Shown: positions 49,030 to 60,030 of the stretch, in pieces | Numbering within the stretch: position 1 is the stretch's first letter | Layout: each line of letters opens with the position of its first letter | Assembly: GCA_023052935.1 (NCBI GenBank) | Contig: CM041292.1 | Location: forward strand, 135,422,951-135,486,950 | Direction: 5' to 3' | Length of the DNA stretch: 64,000 nucleotides | Origin: Piezodorus guildinii | Taxonomy: Eukaryota; Arthropoda; Insecta; Hemiptera; Pentatomidae | Program-made: the position numbers and the translations under genes | Notes under the pieces: generated by a model | What the model saw: only the letters and a program-made list of their open reading frames with translations | Database searches by the model: none | Told to the model about the DNA's origin: nothing

Positions 49030-50260
49030 GTTTATTTTATTTTTTTTTTATATATTTTCATATCTCTCGGTTTGAATTTGACGAGAGGAATTTTATAAAT
49101 GCCTGTTACAGAGATAAAAATCCACTTTCTCTGAATACAAGTTGAATACCCTCTTATTTTAATCTGGATCATAAATTATCTTTTTTTGATATTTGAAAAT
49201 TAGTGTCTTGTAGATTTTGTATACGTTTCTTTAAATATTCCAGAAGAGTTTCATGAGTAGATTATTATTACAAACAAATGGATTCCTGATCAACCGATGC
49301 TAAAGTTTTACTGTAAAAAAAAAAAAAAAAAAAAAAAAAAAGTCACAATCTCAATTTTAAAGACATGCTTGAATTTGTATGGGGGAAAAATAAAGAAGCA
49401 TACAAATGTAAATAGTTCGATTTATAATTAAAATATTAAAGCTTTTTGTATTATTGTAATCAAAATGAATTTTTTTTTAGAATATATTAGGATGAGCTAG
49501 TATTTCCGAACCATTTTTCAAAATATAATTACTGAAACTATCTTATTTACAACTAACATAGAACGTCAGCCATACAACAACTTTTTTTTTTTTTTCATAA
49601 CAAACAATTTCTTGAAGATTGTTTGTATTTTATATATTTAAAGCAAACAGAAGTTGAAAAATAATATTGGTCTACGTCTAAAAGAAATCTAAGTTCATTG
49701 TTATTCTTTTCACTTCAAGTTTTTCCTCCTGAAAAGTAAGCAAACACAGTTAATTCTTTATTGCGAAAGTTTATTCCCTATGCTTCGGTTTCTCAATATT
49801 TCGTTTCCAATATAAATATTTAACAACTCGAGTGGTCTCTATTCTTTTTACTTTCTTTTATGCTTAAATTAATCTATAAACTGACATCATTGTATTTTTT
49901 TTAGTGCGAAATTGAGTTTATATACAGATATTTTTAATCAACACTTGAATATATGTTACATAAATATATATTATTTTAATTCATTTACATGGTTATTTGT
50001 TTCATTTTATTAATTTGTTGGTAAACATGTTTAACATTGGAATGAAATAAAACGTAATATAAAAATTGTCTTTCATAAGTTTTAAAAAAAAATTGCTCAT
50101 ATATAATTATTATTATTTAAAATGGATTTGAAATATTAATCTATAACTGAAGTTGCAAATACTGTAGTCCTGAATCTCCTACATTTTCTAAAAATGTCAG
50201 AAAATGATATATGATTTCTTGCCATAGGATTGTATATTTATTTAAAAATATATAAATAAA
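49030..50260. other. AT-rich non-coding stretch
   Basis: No gene seen. Contains a 26-base A-run at about 49315-49340 and other homopolymers. Confidence 0.6.
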
Positions 50261-50265
50261 TAAAT

Positions 50266-50600
50266 CAGTGGCGTGGCCTTGTCGATACTATTTATCTATA
50301 TTATACCTATTGATAGACCATTAGGTTATTGTTCTCCGGGTCCCAGGTTCGAATCCCGACTGAGGCAAAATTGCTTAATGTGTTATTTTAGCCGTGGTGC
50401 AACCCTGTGGTATTATGGAGACCCTCCTGGAGGACACCCAACCTCTATAAAGTGCGTATTCGAAATTAGGGAAAAACCTGGCGGCCGAGCGTGATTGAGG
50501 CCCAATTATCTCCGTCTTGGGCCGTGAAACAGTACGAATCTCTACAGGTTCTCAACCCGAGACCCATCATGGTTTGTAGAGGTACAGTTTTTTCTTTTTT
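50266..50600 (+). mobile_element. SINE-A, full-length, poly(T)-ended
   Basis: A tRNA-like head with a clear B box (GGTTCGAATCC at 50347-50357) is followed by a body with GTATTATGGAGACCCTCCTG, ACCTCTATAAAGTG and GTGATTGAGGCC. It ends in GTACAGTTTTTTC plus a second T-run. The body matches 22127-22362 and 60833-61135. The 73-codon ORF inside it is incidental. AAATAAAT-type sequence on both sides may be a target-site duplication but is low-complexity. Confidence 0.8.
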
Positions 50601-51360
50601 CAATAAATAAGAAAAAAATGTATTTCCGGTAAAAAATCTAGTTTTTTTCTTACTTTTTCTTATTATAAATTTCAAATATAGGAAAGAGAAAAAAAGAAGT
50701 CTCATAAAACATTTTTTTTTCAAATTCAAGATACCGAATTATTTTCAATATTCATGTTTTTGCCAACATAAAAGATTCATTTGAATTACTGAAATTTTGA
50801 ATATAAGATTGTAAACTATTTGATGAAAAAAATATATGTACTTACACTTTTCTTTTTAATTATGTTTCTGTAATATATCCGAATAAATAAATAAATAAAA
50901 AAAAAAGTATGTTTATTCAATATTTTTACTGATTGGAATATTCAAATACTAGTTTTACAAATAGGGTGTACAATTAAAATATAATTAAAAAAAGAGTCTA
51001 ATTACATCCTTGAATAATCGTTGGCCATAAAACAGCACCGAGCTAAAGACCCTTTACAAAAATTCTATATAAACCTGAAAATGAAGGGTTAAAGTAATAT
51101 TCATTGTATTGTTTCGATTGCTAAATTTAACTAAATAATCACAACACCAAATTTTTTTTATAATGAAATGAGAAAAATATATTTTAAAATAATATCAGTT
51201 TAATAATTTTGATGGAATATCTTCACCTTGTATTTTGATTTTATTTACTTATAAAGACTACCTATGCTCTACAATTGTAGTGAACAAATAGTTAATTTGA
51301 CTCAAAAATTTTAAATAACGCGGTAATATAAAATTTTAAATTGATTCTACGCATACAAGA
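50600..51360. other. AT-rich non-coding stretch
   Basis: No gene or recognisable element seen. The 87-codon minus-strand ORF at 50466-50729 is Lys/Phe-rich and spans the SINE boundary. Confidence 0.55.
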
Positions 51361-51950
51361 AGTGGCAGGTGTCCCAGACCAAGGAAGAACACGTTCGCGT
51401 TAAAAATGTATTCCGCCGGTACACATTAAAGGACTCCTAGAATTATCATAAAGGAAGAAGGGAAGGCAGGAGCTTAAGGCTTTAGTTACCAGAAACAGTT
51501 GGAGAGAGACTTACTAAGTAAAATCCGTTTATAATTTAATTCCTTCCTCAGTGGGACGGCTAATTAGTTTTCTGTAAATTTTGCTGAGGCCTCAGTCTTT
51601 GTTTCTTGTGCCAAACTGTTCGCCGGTTCATTGTAGGGGCCTTTTAATTAAATACACGCCCAAACAACGAACTCTTACCAACAAGAATGCCTCGACCATT
51701 TGCAGTCAATGAATAACAATTAGCTTCCATTCTCACTTAATAAGGAGAGAAAATTTAATTATAATGGCTAAGTTTCAAATAACGCGGAAGCTCATAAGCA
51801 TTTCGACGGTAGTTGTACCAACACACGAATTAAAAACTAAAATTGAACCCTCCTAATAAGGATAATGTGCGATTGGATAATTTTAATGGCGCTACCACCA
51901 TATGAGTTAGTTATTAGTTAAGCAGCAGACTCTGAGAAATACGAGCGATC
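51360..51950. other. GC-elevated non-coding island
   Basis: Prominent island without a reading frame. Carries GGGGCCTTTTAATTAAATAC, ACGGCTAATTAGTTTTC and AATAACAATTAGC, i.e. several homeodomain and SOX-like (ACAAT) cores. Candidate enhancer-like DNA. Confidence 0.3.
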
Positions 51951-52615
51951 ACAAAAAAAAAAAAAAATAATATTTTGATGAAAGTTTTATATTTATTCTC
52001 GGACAGATCGTTGAGCAGCTACCCCATGTAGTGCACTTCCAATAATATTCGACTTAAAATGATTCAAATGCTAATACAGAGGACTCAATAAACTTATATT
52101 TTCTCAAAAACATTTATTGATAGATTTTGTACATTGCTGCAGTTATTACGTAACATTCTGCTGTGAAGATGCTAGCTGTATGTGGAAGCCTGTAGTTAAC
52201 TATAGCAGATTTAATAATAGTAGAACATAAACTCTATATGTTTAAGAGACATCTTTGTAAGTATTAGTCCGATTTTCATATCTGTCTATGAAGTTTTATT
52301 GTTATCTACATTTTAAAATCTATTATCCTATAAATACACATTTATAAATTCCTGGTATTTCTTTTTTTATCTATGTAGTTTATCCTTGTAGAGTTTGAAT
52401 ATACATATTATAACTAGACCATAGGTTTTAATTCCTTTAAATCCCAAAAAACAAAAAACCTCAAAAGGTAGTCGAAGTTTAAAAAAACCTATGATTGTTT
52501 GATTTTTTTTTTTTCAATTGTTTTGTTTTCGTTTGTAATGCAATAAATAAAGATATTAGAAAAAAAAAAATTAATCGTGTTCAGCATTTTACTATACATG
52601 CCAACGTTTGGTACT

Positions 52616-52626
52616 TGCGGGAAATT
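52616..52626. repeat. Target-site duplication, 3' side of the LINE
   Basis: TGCGGGAAATT, immediately followed by the T-run that is the element's A-tail on the minus strand. Identical to 57577-57587. Confidence 0.85.
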
Positions 52627-53079
52627 TTTTTTTTTTTTTTTATTATTATTTATTACGTGATAATACAATCTGCCACCTTCTGGGGCAATGAATATTAATG
52701 ATATAAGAAATCATTCATTCCATATGTACATTGGAAATAAAATAAAAATAAATAATTAACAAAGATCAAACAAAGAAGAAAGAAAAAAAAATATATATAT
52801 ACACAAAATTAAATAAATACTATAAAGAAAATAATAATAACAATCTTGTTCACATTCATACCTATTTACAATATTTACAAACTGCCCCTGGGATCACCGA
52901 ATCAAACCTCGAGATCCACTGGTGGATGTCGAGGCACAATGCCAGAAGATCCCAGCGCCTCTCATTCAACCGCGTCACTGGTCTTGAGAGCCAGTGGAGG
53001 CTGAGCGAGGGCGCTAGAGCCACATACACTCAGGGCATGAGTGGAGAAGCCAGCCATTGCCAGCACTCCAATGACGTAT

Positions 53080-55764
53080 TTATAAAAGATCTCTGGGCCA
53101 CTGCCGCTTCAACCTACGAGGAGGGTTATAGGGATGTTTGGAACTGGATAGGGAGTGTGCCAAGGGATTAGGAAGGTGAGTAAGCTTCTGGTGGAAGATT
53201 GAGAATTTGGATGGGATTAGATCAAGGACAAATGGGATATTCAGGTCATGGTGTAAGGTTTTGTTGGTAACATAAAATGGGGCATCGACTATTGTTCTAA
53301 GGACTTTAGACTGGAAGGATTGGATACGTTTGATATTCGAAAATTTTGCTGTTCCCCACAGCTCAAGTCCGTAGGTCCAAATGGGTTTAAGAATGGTCTT
53401 GTAAATGAGTAGTTTGTTGTCCGTTGAGAGGTGTGATTTCCTATTTAGAAGTCTATATAGCTGGCCATATCGTCGATTGAGTTCTTGTCGTTTGAGTCTA
53501 GTATGTGGGTTCCATGTCAGTCTCTTGTCTAAGAGGAAACCAAGGTACTTGACTGTGTCAGAAAAGGGAAGGGGGATAGAGTTAAAATGGACTGAAGGGC
53601 AGGATTTGCGTCGTAAGGTAAAGGTTACATGCTTGCTTTTTGATTCATTTACTTTGATACGCCAATGATTGCACCACTGTTCAATCAAAGCAAGATGCGA
53701 TTGGAGGTTTGAGGATGCTATTATCGGGTCTAGGTGGAATGAGAGGATAGCTGTGTCATCGGCAAATGTTGCCAAGAAGTTTTCAGGAAAGGTAGGAATG
53801 TCTGCGGTAAATAAGATGTAAAGGATAGGACCTAGGACACTACCTTGTGGAACACCAGCTTCTATCGGATAACAACTTGAGAAGTCAGAACCACAACGAA
53901 CTCTGAACGAGCGGGTAGAGAGGTAAGATCGAAGGATTAGATATAGGGATTGGGGTAATAGGGTTTTTAGTTTAAAAAGCAAGCCATCGTGCCACACCCG
54001 GTCGAATGCTTGAGCTATGTCCAGAAAGGCACCGGTGCAATATTGCTTGCTTTCAAGGGCATAGGATATGTGATCTACAACCCGAAGACCTTGGTGAACA
54101 GTGGAGTGGCCTGAGCGGAAACCGAACTGGTGAGATGGGATTTTGTGTAATTGGAGTAAAGGTAGGATGCGTTTCAAAAGGATTTTCTCGAATATTTTGG
54201 AGAGAATTGGGAGCAAGCTGATTGGTCTATAGGATGAGGTATGATTAGCAGGTTTGCCCGGTTTAAGGAAAAGTATAATGGTTGAGTGTTTCCACATCAT
54301 AGGAAAATGGGTTGTACGGAGGATGCAGTTATATATGTAGGTCAGGAATATTATAGCCTTTTTGGGAAGTTTTTTAATGATTTGGGAAGTGAGTAGATCA
54401 AATCCAGGAGATTTTCGAGGTTTAAGTTTATCGATTAGGAATTTGACCTCAGAGGGGTTGACAGCTTTAGGAGGTAAAGAGAGAGGAATCGGCGAGGAGA
54501 GGGATTCTTCAACCGCAGCTGTATGGGTAGGATTAAGTTCAGGATGAGGAGTGAATGTGTTTGCAAGATGTTTAGCAAACTCCTCTGCCCTAGTCTCATC
54601 TGACGAGGCCCAGGAGCCATCATGACGTTGAAGAGGATGAGAGATATAATGGTATTTAAGGATTTTTTTAGTTGCTTTCCAGAGGGAATGGTCACAAGTG
54701 GATAATGAGGAAAGATAGGAATTATAGGATTGAGATCTGTAGGTTGTCAATTTATTTTTAACTAATTTACAATAATAATTGTATGATTTCCTGTCATCAG
54801 GATGCCTGGTCCTCTGCCAGATAGTCCTAGAACGGCGCTTGTATTGGATAAGGTCCAGGAGTTCTTGAGGTAAAGGATTTGTACATCGGGATTTTTCGGG
54901 AGAGAGAGGTGAAGATGAATTCCAGGTTGCTTGTTGGATTAGGGTTGTAAAGGTATTTACAGCTTCATCCAGTTCTTCAGGGGATTTGAGGGATACTCTG
55001 AGATCAATATTGTCGGTTAAGATTTGACGGAATAGGTCCCAATGAACTGGGCCCCTGATGAATGAGGGTGGAGACGGTTTAGGAATGGGCGATAATGAAA
55101 GGGTAAGGAGTAATGGGCTGTGATCTGAAGATAGGTCATCGAGGCGAGATATGGAATAATTTAGTGAGCCTAGACCTTTATGAATGAAAAAGTCTAGGAG
55201 GTCGGGATTGCGGTTGGGATCTGTTGGCCAGTAGGTAGGAGAATCCGGAGGAAGGATATTGCTGCGAGTAGAATTAAGTGCAGACAACAGGATTCGTCCG
55301 CGAGAATTTGTGGTTCTGGCTCCCCATTGTTGGTGTTTTGCATTAAAATCTGCTCCTACAAGAAAGTGGTGTCCCAAGGAATTTAGGAATATATTGAATT
55401 GGGGTTCGGAAAAAGGAATTTTCGGAGGGGAATATGCTGCAACAATTGTTATGTTAAAGAGCTTGGTTCGAACTGTTACAGCTGTAGGTTGTAGGTAATT
55501 ATGGACGGGTAAGGGGTGTGAGTGATGGGAGAGGGAGTGATGGATGATGACAGCAGTGCCAGCATGTGCGGTTCCGTCCGGGTGGTCCGTGCGGTAAATG
55601 TTGTAATTGGGGATGTTAAACATCCGTGAGTTGGTAAGTCGGGTTTCTGTTACTAGGGCTATGTCTATATGTTTTTCTTGTAAGAAGACTGTTAGTTCGT
55701 TAGTGTGATTTCGAATACCATTCGCATTCCAAAGGAGGATGGATATAGGCTCGGAAGAGGTCAT
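53080..55764 (-). CDS. LINE ORF2: endonuclease-reverse transcriptase
   Basis: An 894-residue polyprotein, about the usual size for Jockey-clade ORF2, that nicks target DNA and copies the element's RNA onto it. Residues about 5-220 form an apurinic-type endonuclease: WNANG (N13), TET (E40), AYSPP, GADFNAKHQQWG (D139, N141) and SDHSPLL (D214, H215). Reverse transcriptase spans about 430-720: KSPGFD, SYRPISLLP, motif A FLDIAQAFD (D582), EAGVPQGSVLGP (636-647) and motif C FADD (D669, D670). The remainder holds the LGFLLDKRLTW and WTYGLELWG segments typical of this clade. There is no RNase H domain. All key residues are present. The start codon follows the ORF1 stop directly and in the same frame, so translation probably depends on reinitiation or stop readthrough. 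Confidence 0.95.
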   Translation of the reverse strand: MTSSEPISILLWNANGIRNHTNELTVFLQEKHIDIALVTETRLTNSRMFNIPNYNIYRTDHPDGTAHAGTAVIIHHSLSHHSHPLPVHNYLQPTAVTVRTKLFNITIVAAYSPPKIPFSEPQFNIFLNSLGHHFLVGADFNAKHQQWGARTTNSRGRILLSALNSTRSNILPPDSPTYWPTDPNRNPDLLDFFIHKGLGSLNYSISRLDDLSSDHSPLLLTLSLSPIPKPSPPSFIRGPVHWDLFRQILTDNIDLRVSLKSPEELDEAVNTFTTLIQQATWNSSSPLSPEKSRCTNPLPQELLDLIQYKRRSRTIWQRTRHPDDRKSYNYYCKLVKNKLTTYRSQSYNSYLSSLSTCDHSLWKATKKILKYHYISHPLQRHDGSWASSDETRAEEFAKHLANTFTPHPELNPTHTAAVEESLSSPIPLSLPPKAVNPSEVKFLIDKLKPRKSPGFDLLTSQIIKKLPKKAIIFLTYIYNCILRTTHFPMMWKHSTIILFLKPGKPANHTSSYRPISLLPILSKIFEKILLKRILPLLQLHKIPSHQFGFRSGHSTVHQGLRVVDHISYALESKQYCTGAFLDIAQAFDRVWHDGLLFKLKTLLPQSLYLILRSYLSTRSFRVRCGSDFSSCYPIEAGVPQGSVLGPILYILFTADIPTFPENFLATFADDTAILSFHLDPIIASSNLQSHLALIEQWCNHWRIKVNESKSKHVTFTLRRKSCPSVHFNSIPLPFSDTVKYLGFLLDKRLTWNPHTRLKRQELNRRYGQLYRLLNRKSHLSTDNKLLIYKTILKPIWTYGLELWGTAKFSNIKRIQSFQSKVLRTIVDAPFYVTNKTLHHDLNIPFVLDLIPSKFSIFHQKLTHLPNPLAHSLSSSKHPYNPPRRLKRQWPRDLL

Positions 55765-57135
55765 TTAAGGTTTTCTTGCAGAAGTGATGAGGTGGGATAC
55801 GAGGTTAGTTAGAAGAGATATTAGGGGAGTCACGACTGATTTCAGTTCAGTGATGAAGGATGTTAAGAGACTTGTGATATCTGTTGCATTAGATGGAGGA
55901 GGAATAAGTGGAATTTGATGTTGATGGGATTTTTGAGGCTCGGGTTGGGTTAGAGGAAGAGAATATTGAGGTTGGGGCTGGGGTTGTTGAGGTTTTGGTT
56001 GCTCCGTCGGCAGGGCCTCACAATTCTTATTTTTCTCACCGCCTCCTAGAAGTTGGGCAAAGGACACATTAGAGTTGATGAGGTTTGAAGTCATTCTTCT
56101 TGGAGTAGAGGGATATTCTGTTGGATGCGGTTTCTGGAATTTTTGTTTTAGGTTTTTGTAAACCTGGCATCCTTTATAGTTAGCCGGATGTCCTTTCAGG
56201 CATAGAGCACACACCGCTGGAGTTTGCCTTGATTTGATGCATTCATCAGATTTGTGTGGGTCTCCGCATTTCACGCAACGTGGCAAATGATGACAGTAGT
56301 GTTTGGTATGGCCATATGCCTGGCAGTTGTGGCATTGGACAATTTCTTTCTTCACATACGGTTTTTCAACTGTAACTTTGGTGTAATACAGTCTTTGGAT
56401 ATCGTATACCTTTTCAACTCCAGGTGAGGGTTCTAGATCAACGAAGAAGAGGGGTAGAGATATCTTCTTAGTTACATCGGTGCCGGATCTATTTTCCTTT
56501 ATGACATTTGTTATTTGACGAACCTTGAAGCCCAGTGCCGTCAATTCTTCTTCAATGTCTTCAGCAGGCGTTGAGGGATGAAGATTCCTAATGACTACCC
56601 GCAAGGAGCGCTCCTGTCGAAGCTGGTAGGTGTGGAACTCTGCCTTTGTGTCCGTCAGATATTTAACGATTTTCCGGTACGATTCTGCTGTTTCCGGAGA
56701 AATCTTAGTATCAGTGCTTCTGCTAAGGCACGAGTAACTGCCGGGATCAATAATTTTGTTTATTTGGGTGCAGAGCAATTGAAAATTCTTTATATTTTTG
56801 ACGAATATCGGAGGAGGCCGAGGCTCTCTAGGCGTTGGTGTTGACTCCATAACATCTTTATCAGATTGGAGAATTTGGTATGGGTTGGGCGTGAAGAAGG
56901 GAGATTCCTCGGATAACCCCTGGGATGAAGTGCCTGGTAGTGGTTCGTCTGATGCATTTTTAGGAGTAACTGGAGGACTCATTTTTTTATTATTGCGCCG
57001 TGAACGTGTCTTAGCTGGTGGCGAATGCTGAGGTGTTGAAAGTGCTGATGAATTTTGAGTAGAGACCCTGGTAGACCCAGCGGATCTAGACCTTTTGGTA
57101 ACCTTGCTCGACATAACCTGGTGGAAATATCTCAT
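55765..57135 (-). CDS. LINE ORF1: Gag-like nucleic-acid-binding protein
   Basis: A 456-residue protein of the X-element/Jockey ORF1 type, expected to coat the element RNA and chaperone it to the target. Order of parts: a Ser/Thr/basic N-terminus (1-70), a PRE_C2HC-like domain (about 180-260, VIRNLHPSTPAEDIEEELTA then FFVDLEPSPGVEKVYDIQ), and three zinc knuckles at 268-281 (CX2CX4HX4C), 287-299 (CX2CX3HX4C) and 309-323 (CX2CX3HX6C). A Gln/Pro-rich linker (376-410) and a hydrophobic helix-like C-terminus (about 418-450) follow. The first Met has A at -3; a second Met at residue 8 is an alternative start. It ends TAA, next to ATG of ORF2. Confidence 0.93.
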   Translation of the reverse strand: MRYFHQVMSSKVTKRSRSAGSTRVSTQNSSALSTPQHSPPAKTRSRRNNKKMSPPVTPKNASDEPLPGTSSQGLSEESPFFTPNPYQILQSDKDVMESTPTPREPRPPPIFVKNIKNFQLLCTQINKIIDPGSYSCLSRSTDTKISPETAESYRKIVKYLTDTKAEFHTYQLRQERSLRVVIRNLHPSTPAEDIEEELTALGFKVRQITNVIKENRSGTDVTKKISLPLFFVDLEPSPGVEKVYDIQRLYYTKVTVEKPYVKKEIVQCHNCQAYGHTKHYCHHLPRCVKCGDPHKSDECIKSRQTPAVCALCLKGHPANYKGCQVYKNLKQKFQKPHPTEYPSTPRRMTSNLINSNVSFAQLLGGGEKNKNCEALPTEQPKPQQPQPQPQYSLPLTQPEPQKSHQHQIPLIPPPSNATDITSLLTSFITELKSVVTPLISLLTNLVSHLITSARKP

Positions 57136-57576
57136 TATGTTATAAATAGAAGGTATAGAGAAGACAGAAAAACGAATAATATAAAATAAAGTAAGAAAAA
57201 AAAAATAAAAAATAAATAAAAAATTATTACGTCTGCGTGTTATAATTTAATTATGTCCAACACACGAACGTGCCCCACCCAGAGCTGGCGGAACACTGAG
57301 CTCGTGGCCCACGTGAAGTCGTGGGAGTGGGGGGCTTCCCTATGGCCGCTATGAGTGCGACAAGGCCTCGTATACACACGGCTGCACTGTTCACTATTAG
57401 ACACTAAATAAAAACAGTACTCACTGTGGGATTACCACCAATGTAGACCACTGCTGTCCAGCTACTTCATGGCAGATTTTAAATCGTAAAAAAACATGTA
57501 GTAACTATCCAAAGATTGAAGTCTCGAGAGAGCGATGTAAAACGTGAATGACTATATCCAGCGCATGCGCAGAACC
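57136..57576 (-). promoter_or_regulatory. LINE 5' UTR with probable internal promoter
   Basis: 441 bp between the 5' target-site duplication and ORF1. Jockey-clade LINEs carry RNA polymerase II promoters here, downstream of the start site. The first 20 bp on the minus strand contain TGCGCATGCGC, close to the NRF1 consensus. The stretch 57240-57380 is GC-rich with CACGTG-like and GTCGTGGGAGTGGGG blocks. Promoter activity is inferred from family knowledge and position. Confidence 0.5.
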
Positions 57577-57587
57577 TGCGGGAAATT
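57577..57587. repeat. Target-site duplication, 5' side of the LINE
   Basis: TGCGGGAAATT, identical to 52616-52626. Confidence 0.85.
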
Positions 57588-57829
57588 AGGTTTCTAATCA
57601 AAAGTACTAGGATGCTTGGCGTATATATTAAAAACTATTTGTTGACAAAGGTATATTTTTTCCTGATTAATTCAAGATTTTTTTATTACCTTTATAACAT
57701 CATTTGTTTTCATTAAAAAAATCCTTTTGTTTGCTTATTAACAGGTTTCGCTGTTAAAGATTTTTTTTTTTTTGTAAATCATATACTTAGCTATGGACAT
57801 TTTTCGATTAACGCGAAATCAGAGTTCCT

Positions 57830-58070
57830 TCAAGGAGTGTAAGAGCAAAAGGTTAAATCAGATGGAGCTAGATGTGAATGCAGACATATATGACCCTTGT
57901 TACCGCACGCTATGAAATTAAACCCAGAGCACAATTGATATTTGTTAGGGAGGATATAGTGGCGGAGGTAGTGTGGGCACCTCTATCCACTCATTACGAC
58001 TCCCATGTCTCTTACGCCCCTATATGCTCCCGCACAGATATGATTTATATTAAAGCAGGTTAAGAATCTG
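57830..58070. other. GC-elevated island
   Basis: Contains a 61-codon frame (57878-58063) with balanced composition but no recognisable motif or splice support. Could be a small exon or non-coding conserved DNA. Confidence 0.2.
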
Positions 58071-58419
58071 CTTATGAAGTTTATGAATGTTATTACTTGT
58101 GGTAGATCTCTTACGATTTTGTTCAAACTAGTGGGCAACTGGATTCTCAATACAGAAAAGTTACGATCACTGTTAAAGGTTTTGCAGCGAACCTTTCTTG
58201 ACTTTCATATCAATTTTTGTTTGATACCGTACACTATCTATTCATACATTTTTCATTTTATTTATTGTACACTTTTTATTCACATATTCATTCAATATGT
58301 ATTAGTAATTTACACTGGGGTAGGTAAATCTATGCTTATCAGATGATAATAATAAAGATAAGACTATACAAGAAAAATATATTAAGACTGAGAATCCTTC
58401 CTATCCTTCCTTCTTAGAT

Positions 58420-58601
58420 CTTGTTTGTTTGTTTAACGTCACTTTATGCTGCTACAGTGGGAGTCCTAAATGTTGCTTATCGAGGTTTAATGAGGATCGT
58501 GATTTTTAACGAGTACCTGACGTAGCACAGGCTCGGAACCACCTTTTTACGTCTCCTCCGAAGGATGGCTAACTAAGGATTTTTTACTCCGATTAAAAAA
58601 T
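58420..58601 (-). mobile_element. SINE-C, head missing
   Basis: Minus strand: AAAATCCTTAGTTAGCCATC, CCTTCGGAGG, ACGTAAAAAGGTGGTTCCGA, then GCAGCATAAAGTGACGTTAA and a (CAAA)n tail. The body matches 24010-24200. The tRNA-like head is not recognisable, so the copy is 5'-truncated. Confidence 0.7.
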
Positions 58602-59183
58602 CGTAGGACCATCTTCTTAGAGCGCACTTATTAATGCGAATTTCGAGAATTATTTTGAAATAATAAGGACAAAAATTAAAGCAGTACTGTATTCATCATC
58701 CTAGTTTTTGGCTAGCTCTGAAATATGCGAAATTACTGATTTTTAATGACAACTTTTTCTAACAGCGAAGAGAATTTCGTTACTAACGAACCAGCTGAGT
58801 CTATTTTTTTAGAGTTAGGGTCAGTATTAGTTACAGTTAGTTTTTCACTAAAATTAAACAAAATTCAAATAAAAAAGATTCTGTTCAAAAAAGACAAATG
58901 TTTACAGAAAGTAGGACTATAACAAAGCTATATATAGGAAGAAATAATAAAAGGGAAGCCTGTTTTCCTTTATTGACTTTTAACTGGCTAAAAGTCTAGC
59001 TTGTTTTTTTTGTTTTTTTTATATTTTAACAACTTTCTTCACCATTGTATATTCTTGGGGCGAAATAAAATATAAATCAGATTCTTATTATATCTTCGTT
59101 ATGTTTTGATTTGATATCTATAAAACAATCAGGATAGAAGAGATTTCCCCAACTCACGTCAGCTGGGCATATGACTTAAAATG

Positions 59184-59473
59184 CCTTTTTTTCTGGCGCG
59201 ACACGCCTTGTAGGCCCTTGGCCGCGTGGTATAGACTTCTGGGAGAATATACTCACGTTTCTAGATGAAATGTATAGGGTAGGGTCATCACTCCTTACGC
59301 CTATTTTTGCGAGTTGCCACCAGTAGGCTGAGGAGTCTCACTACATGGGGAAGAAGCTGTGAGTGAGTCCTCGTTTAATTATATTCTTATAAAAGTCCCG
59401 CTGGGACTGGGAATTGGACTCACACTCTGGCGTGGGAGACTAGTGCGCTAGCCACTAAGCCACCGGCTCCCCT
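59184..59473 (-). mobile_element. SINE-B, tRNA-headed, with perfect target-site duplication
   Basis: A 290-bp element. The minus-strand 5' end has an A-box-like TGGCTTAGTGGCTAGCGCA and a B-box-like GAGTCCAATTCCC. The 3' end is a short A-run (T-run 59185-59191). TGACTTAAAATG occurs at 59172-59183 and 59474-59485 as a perfect 12-bp target-site duplication. The body is unrelated to SINE-A and SINE-C. Single copy in this window. Confidence 0.85.
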
Positions 59474-59749
59474 GACTTAAAATGTCTGAAACACTAAAAG
59501 TATTTGCCAGAAAAATATTTTTATATACAGGAAATTATAGAGAATAACTAGTTAAAAATCATGAAAATCGAAAATTTTAAGTGGCAAAATGAATGTAAAT
59601 GGCACGATGTCACATGGATTGAACCAAATTGAAATTATCAATTGAGATTTTCAAAACATTATGTATTGTATATTTACTTGTGCTTTCAGACATATGAGCA
59701 TATATATGTCACATGAAGGAAATACATACAGGATACGGTGATGTTTAGT

Positions 59750-60030
59750 CCTGTTTGGAAGAGAATAGGGAGGATTGGATATTGTAGAGGCAGAGAGCTA
59801 GTAGCAACTAGTTACCAAGTCAATATTTGTGCCTGATCCCGGGGCAGATGCGGTCCTCGCCAGCATCTCATCAAAATCCCTTTTACGTCGGGTCATCTTT
59901 AGTTTAATAACCGAGGGGATCTATATGCAAAATAAAGTGCCCCCTTCAACAAGACACTCAAATTAGTGTACGGAGGGGACCGAGGCATTAGTCTACGGTT
60001 ACTTACACATCAATTAGAGCACAAAGCAAT
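59750..60030. other. GC-elevated non-coding island
   Basis: Mixed composition with CCCGGGGCAGATGCGGTCC and GTCGGGTCATCTTTAG, no useful frame. Possible regulatory DNA. Confidence 0.2.

Larger units (their letters stand above)
52627..57576 (-). mobile_element. Full-length Jockey-clade LINE with two intact ORFs
   Basis: Minus-strand element of about 4.95 kb with a 441-bp 5' UTR, ORF1 (57135-55765), ORF2 (55764-53080), a 3' UTR of about 450 bp and a terminal A-run (T-run at 52627-52640) with AATAAA close by (complement of 52649-52654). An 11-bp perfect direct repeat, TGCGGGAAATT, flanks it and is read as the target-site duplication made by target-primed reverse transcription. Both ORFs are uninterrupted, so the insertion is probably recent and may be competent. 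The 5' end lies next to a GCGCATGCGC palindrome, which could belong to an internal promoter. Decayed relatives lie at 45.3-47.7, 31.9-32.3 and 9.4-9.9 kb. Confidence 0.93.

Noticed and set aside
53405..56844. Several plus-strand ORFs (53405-53668, 54006-54221, 55259-55498, 56578-56844)
   Set aside because: They lie antisense within the intact LINE ORFs and are shadows of GC-richer coding sequence.
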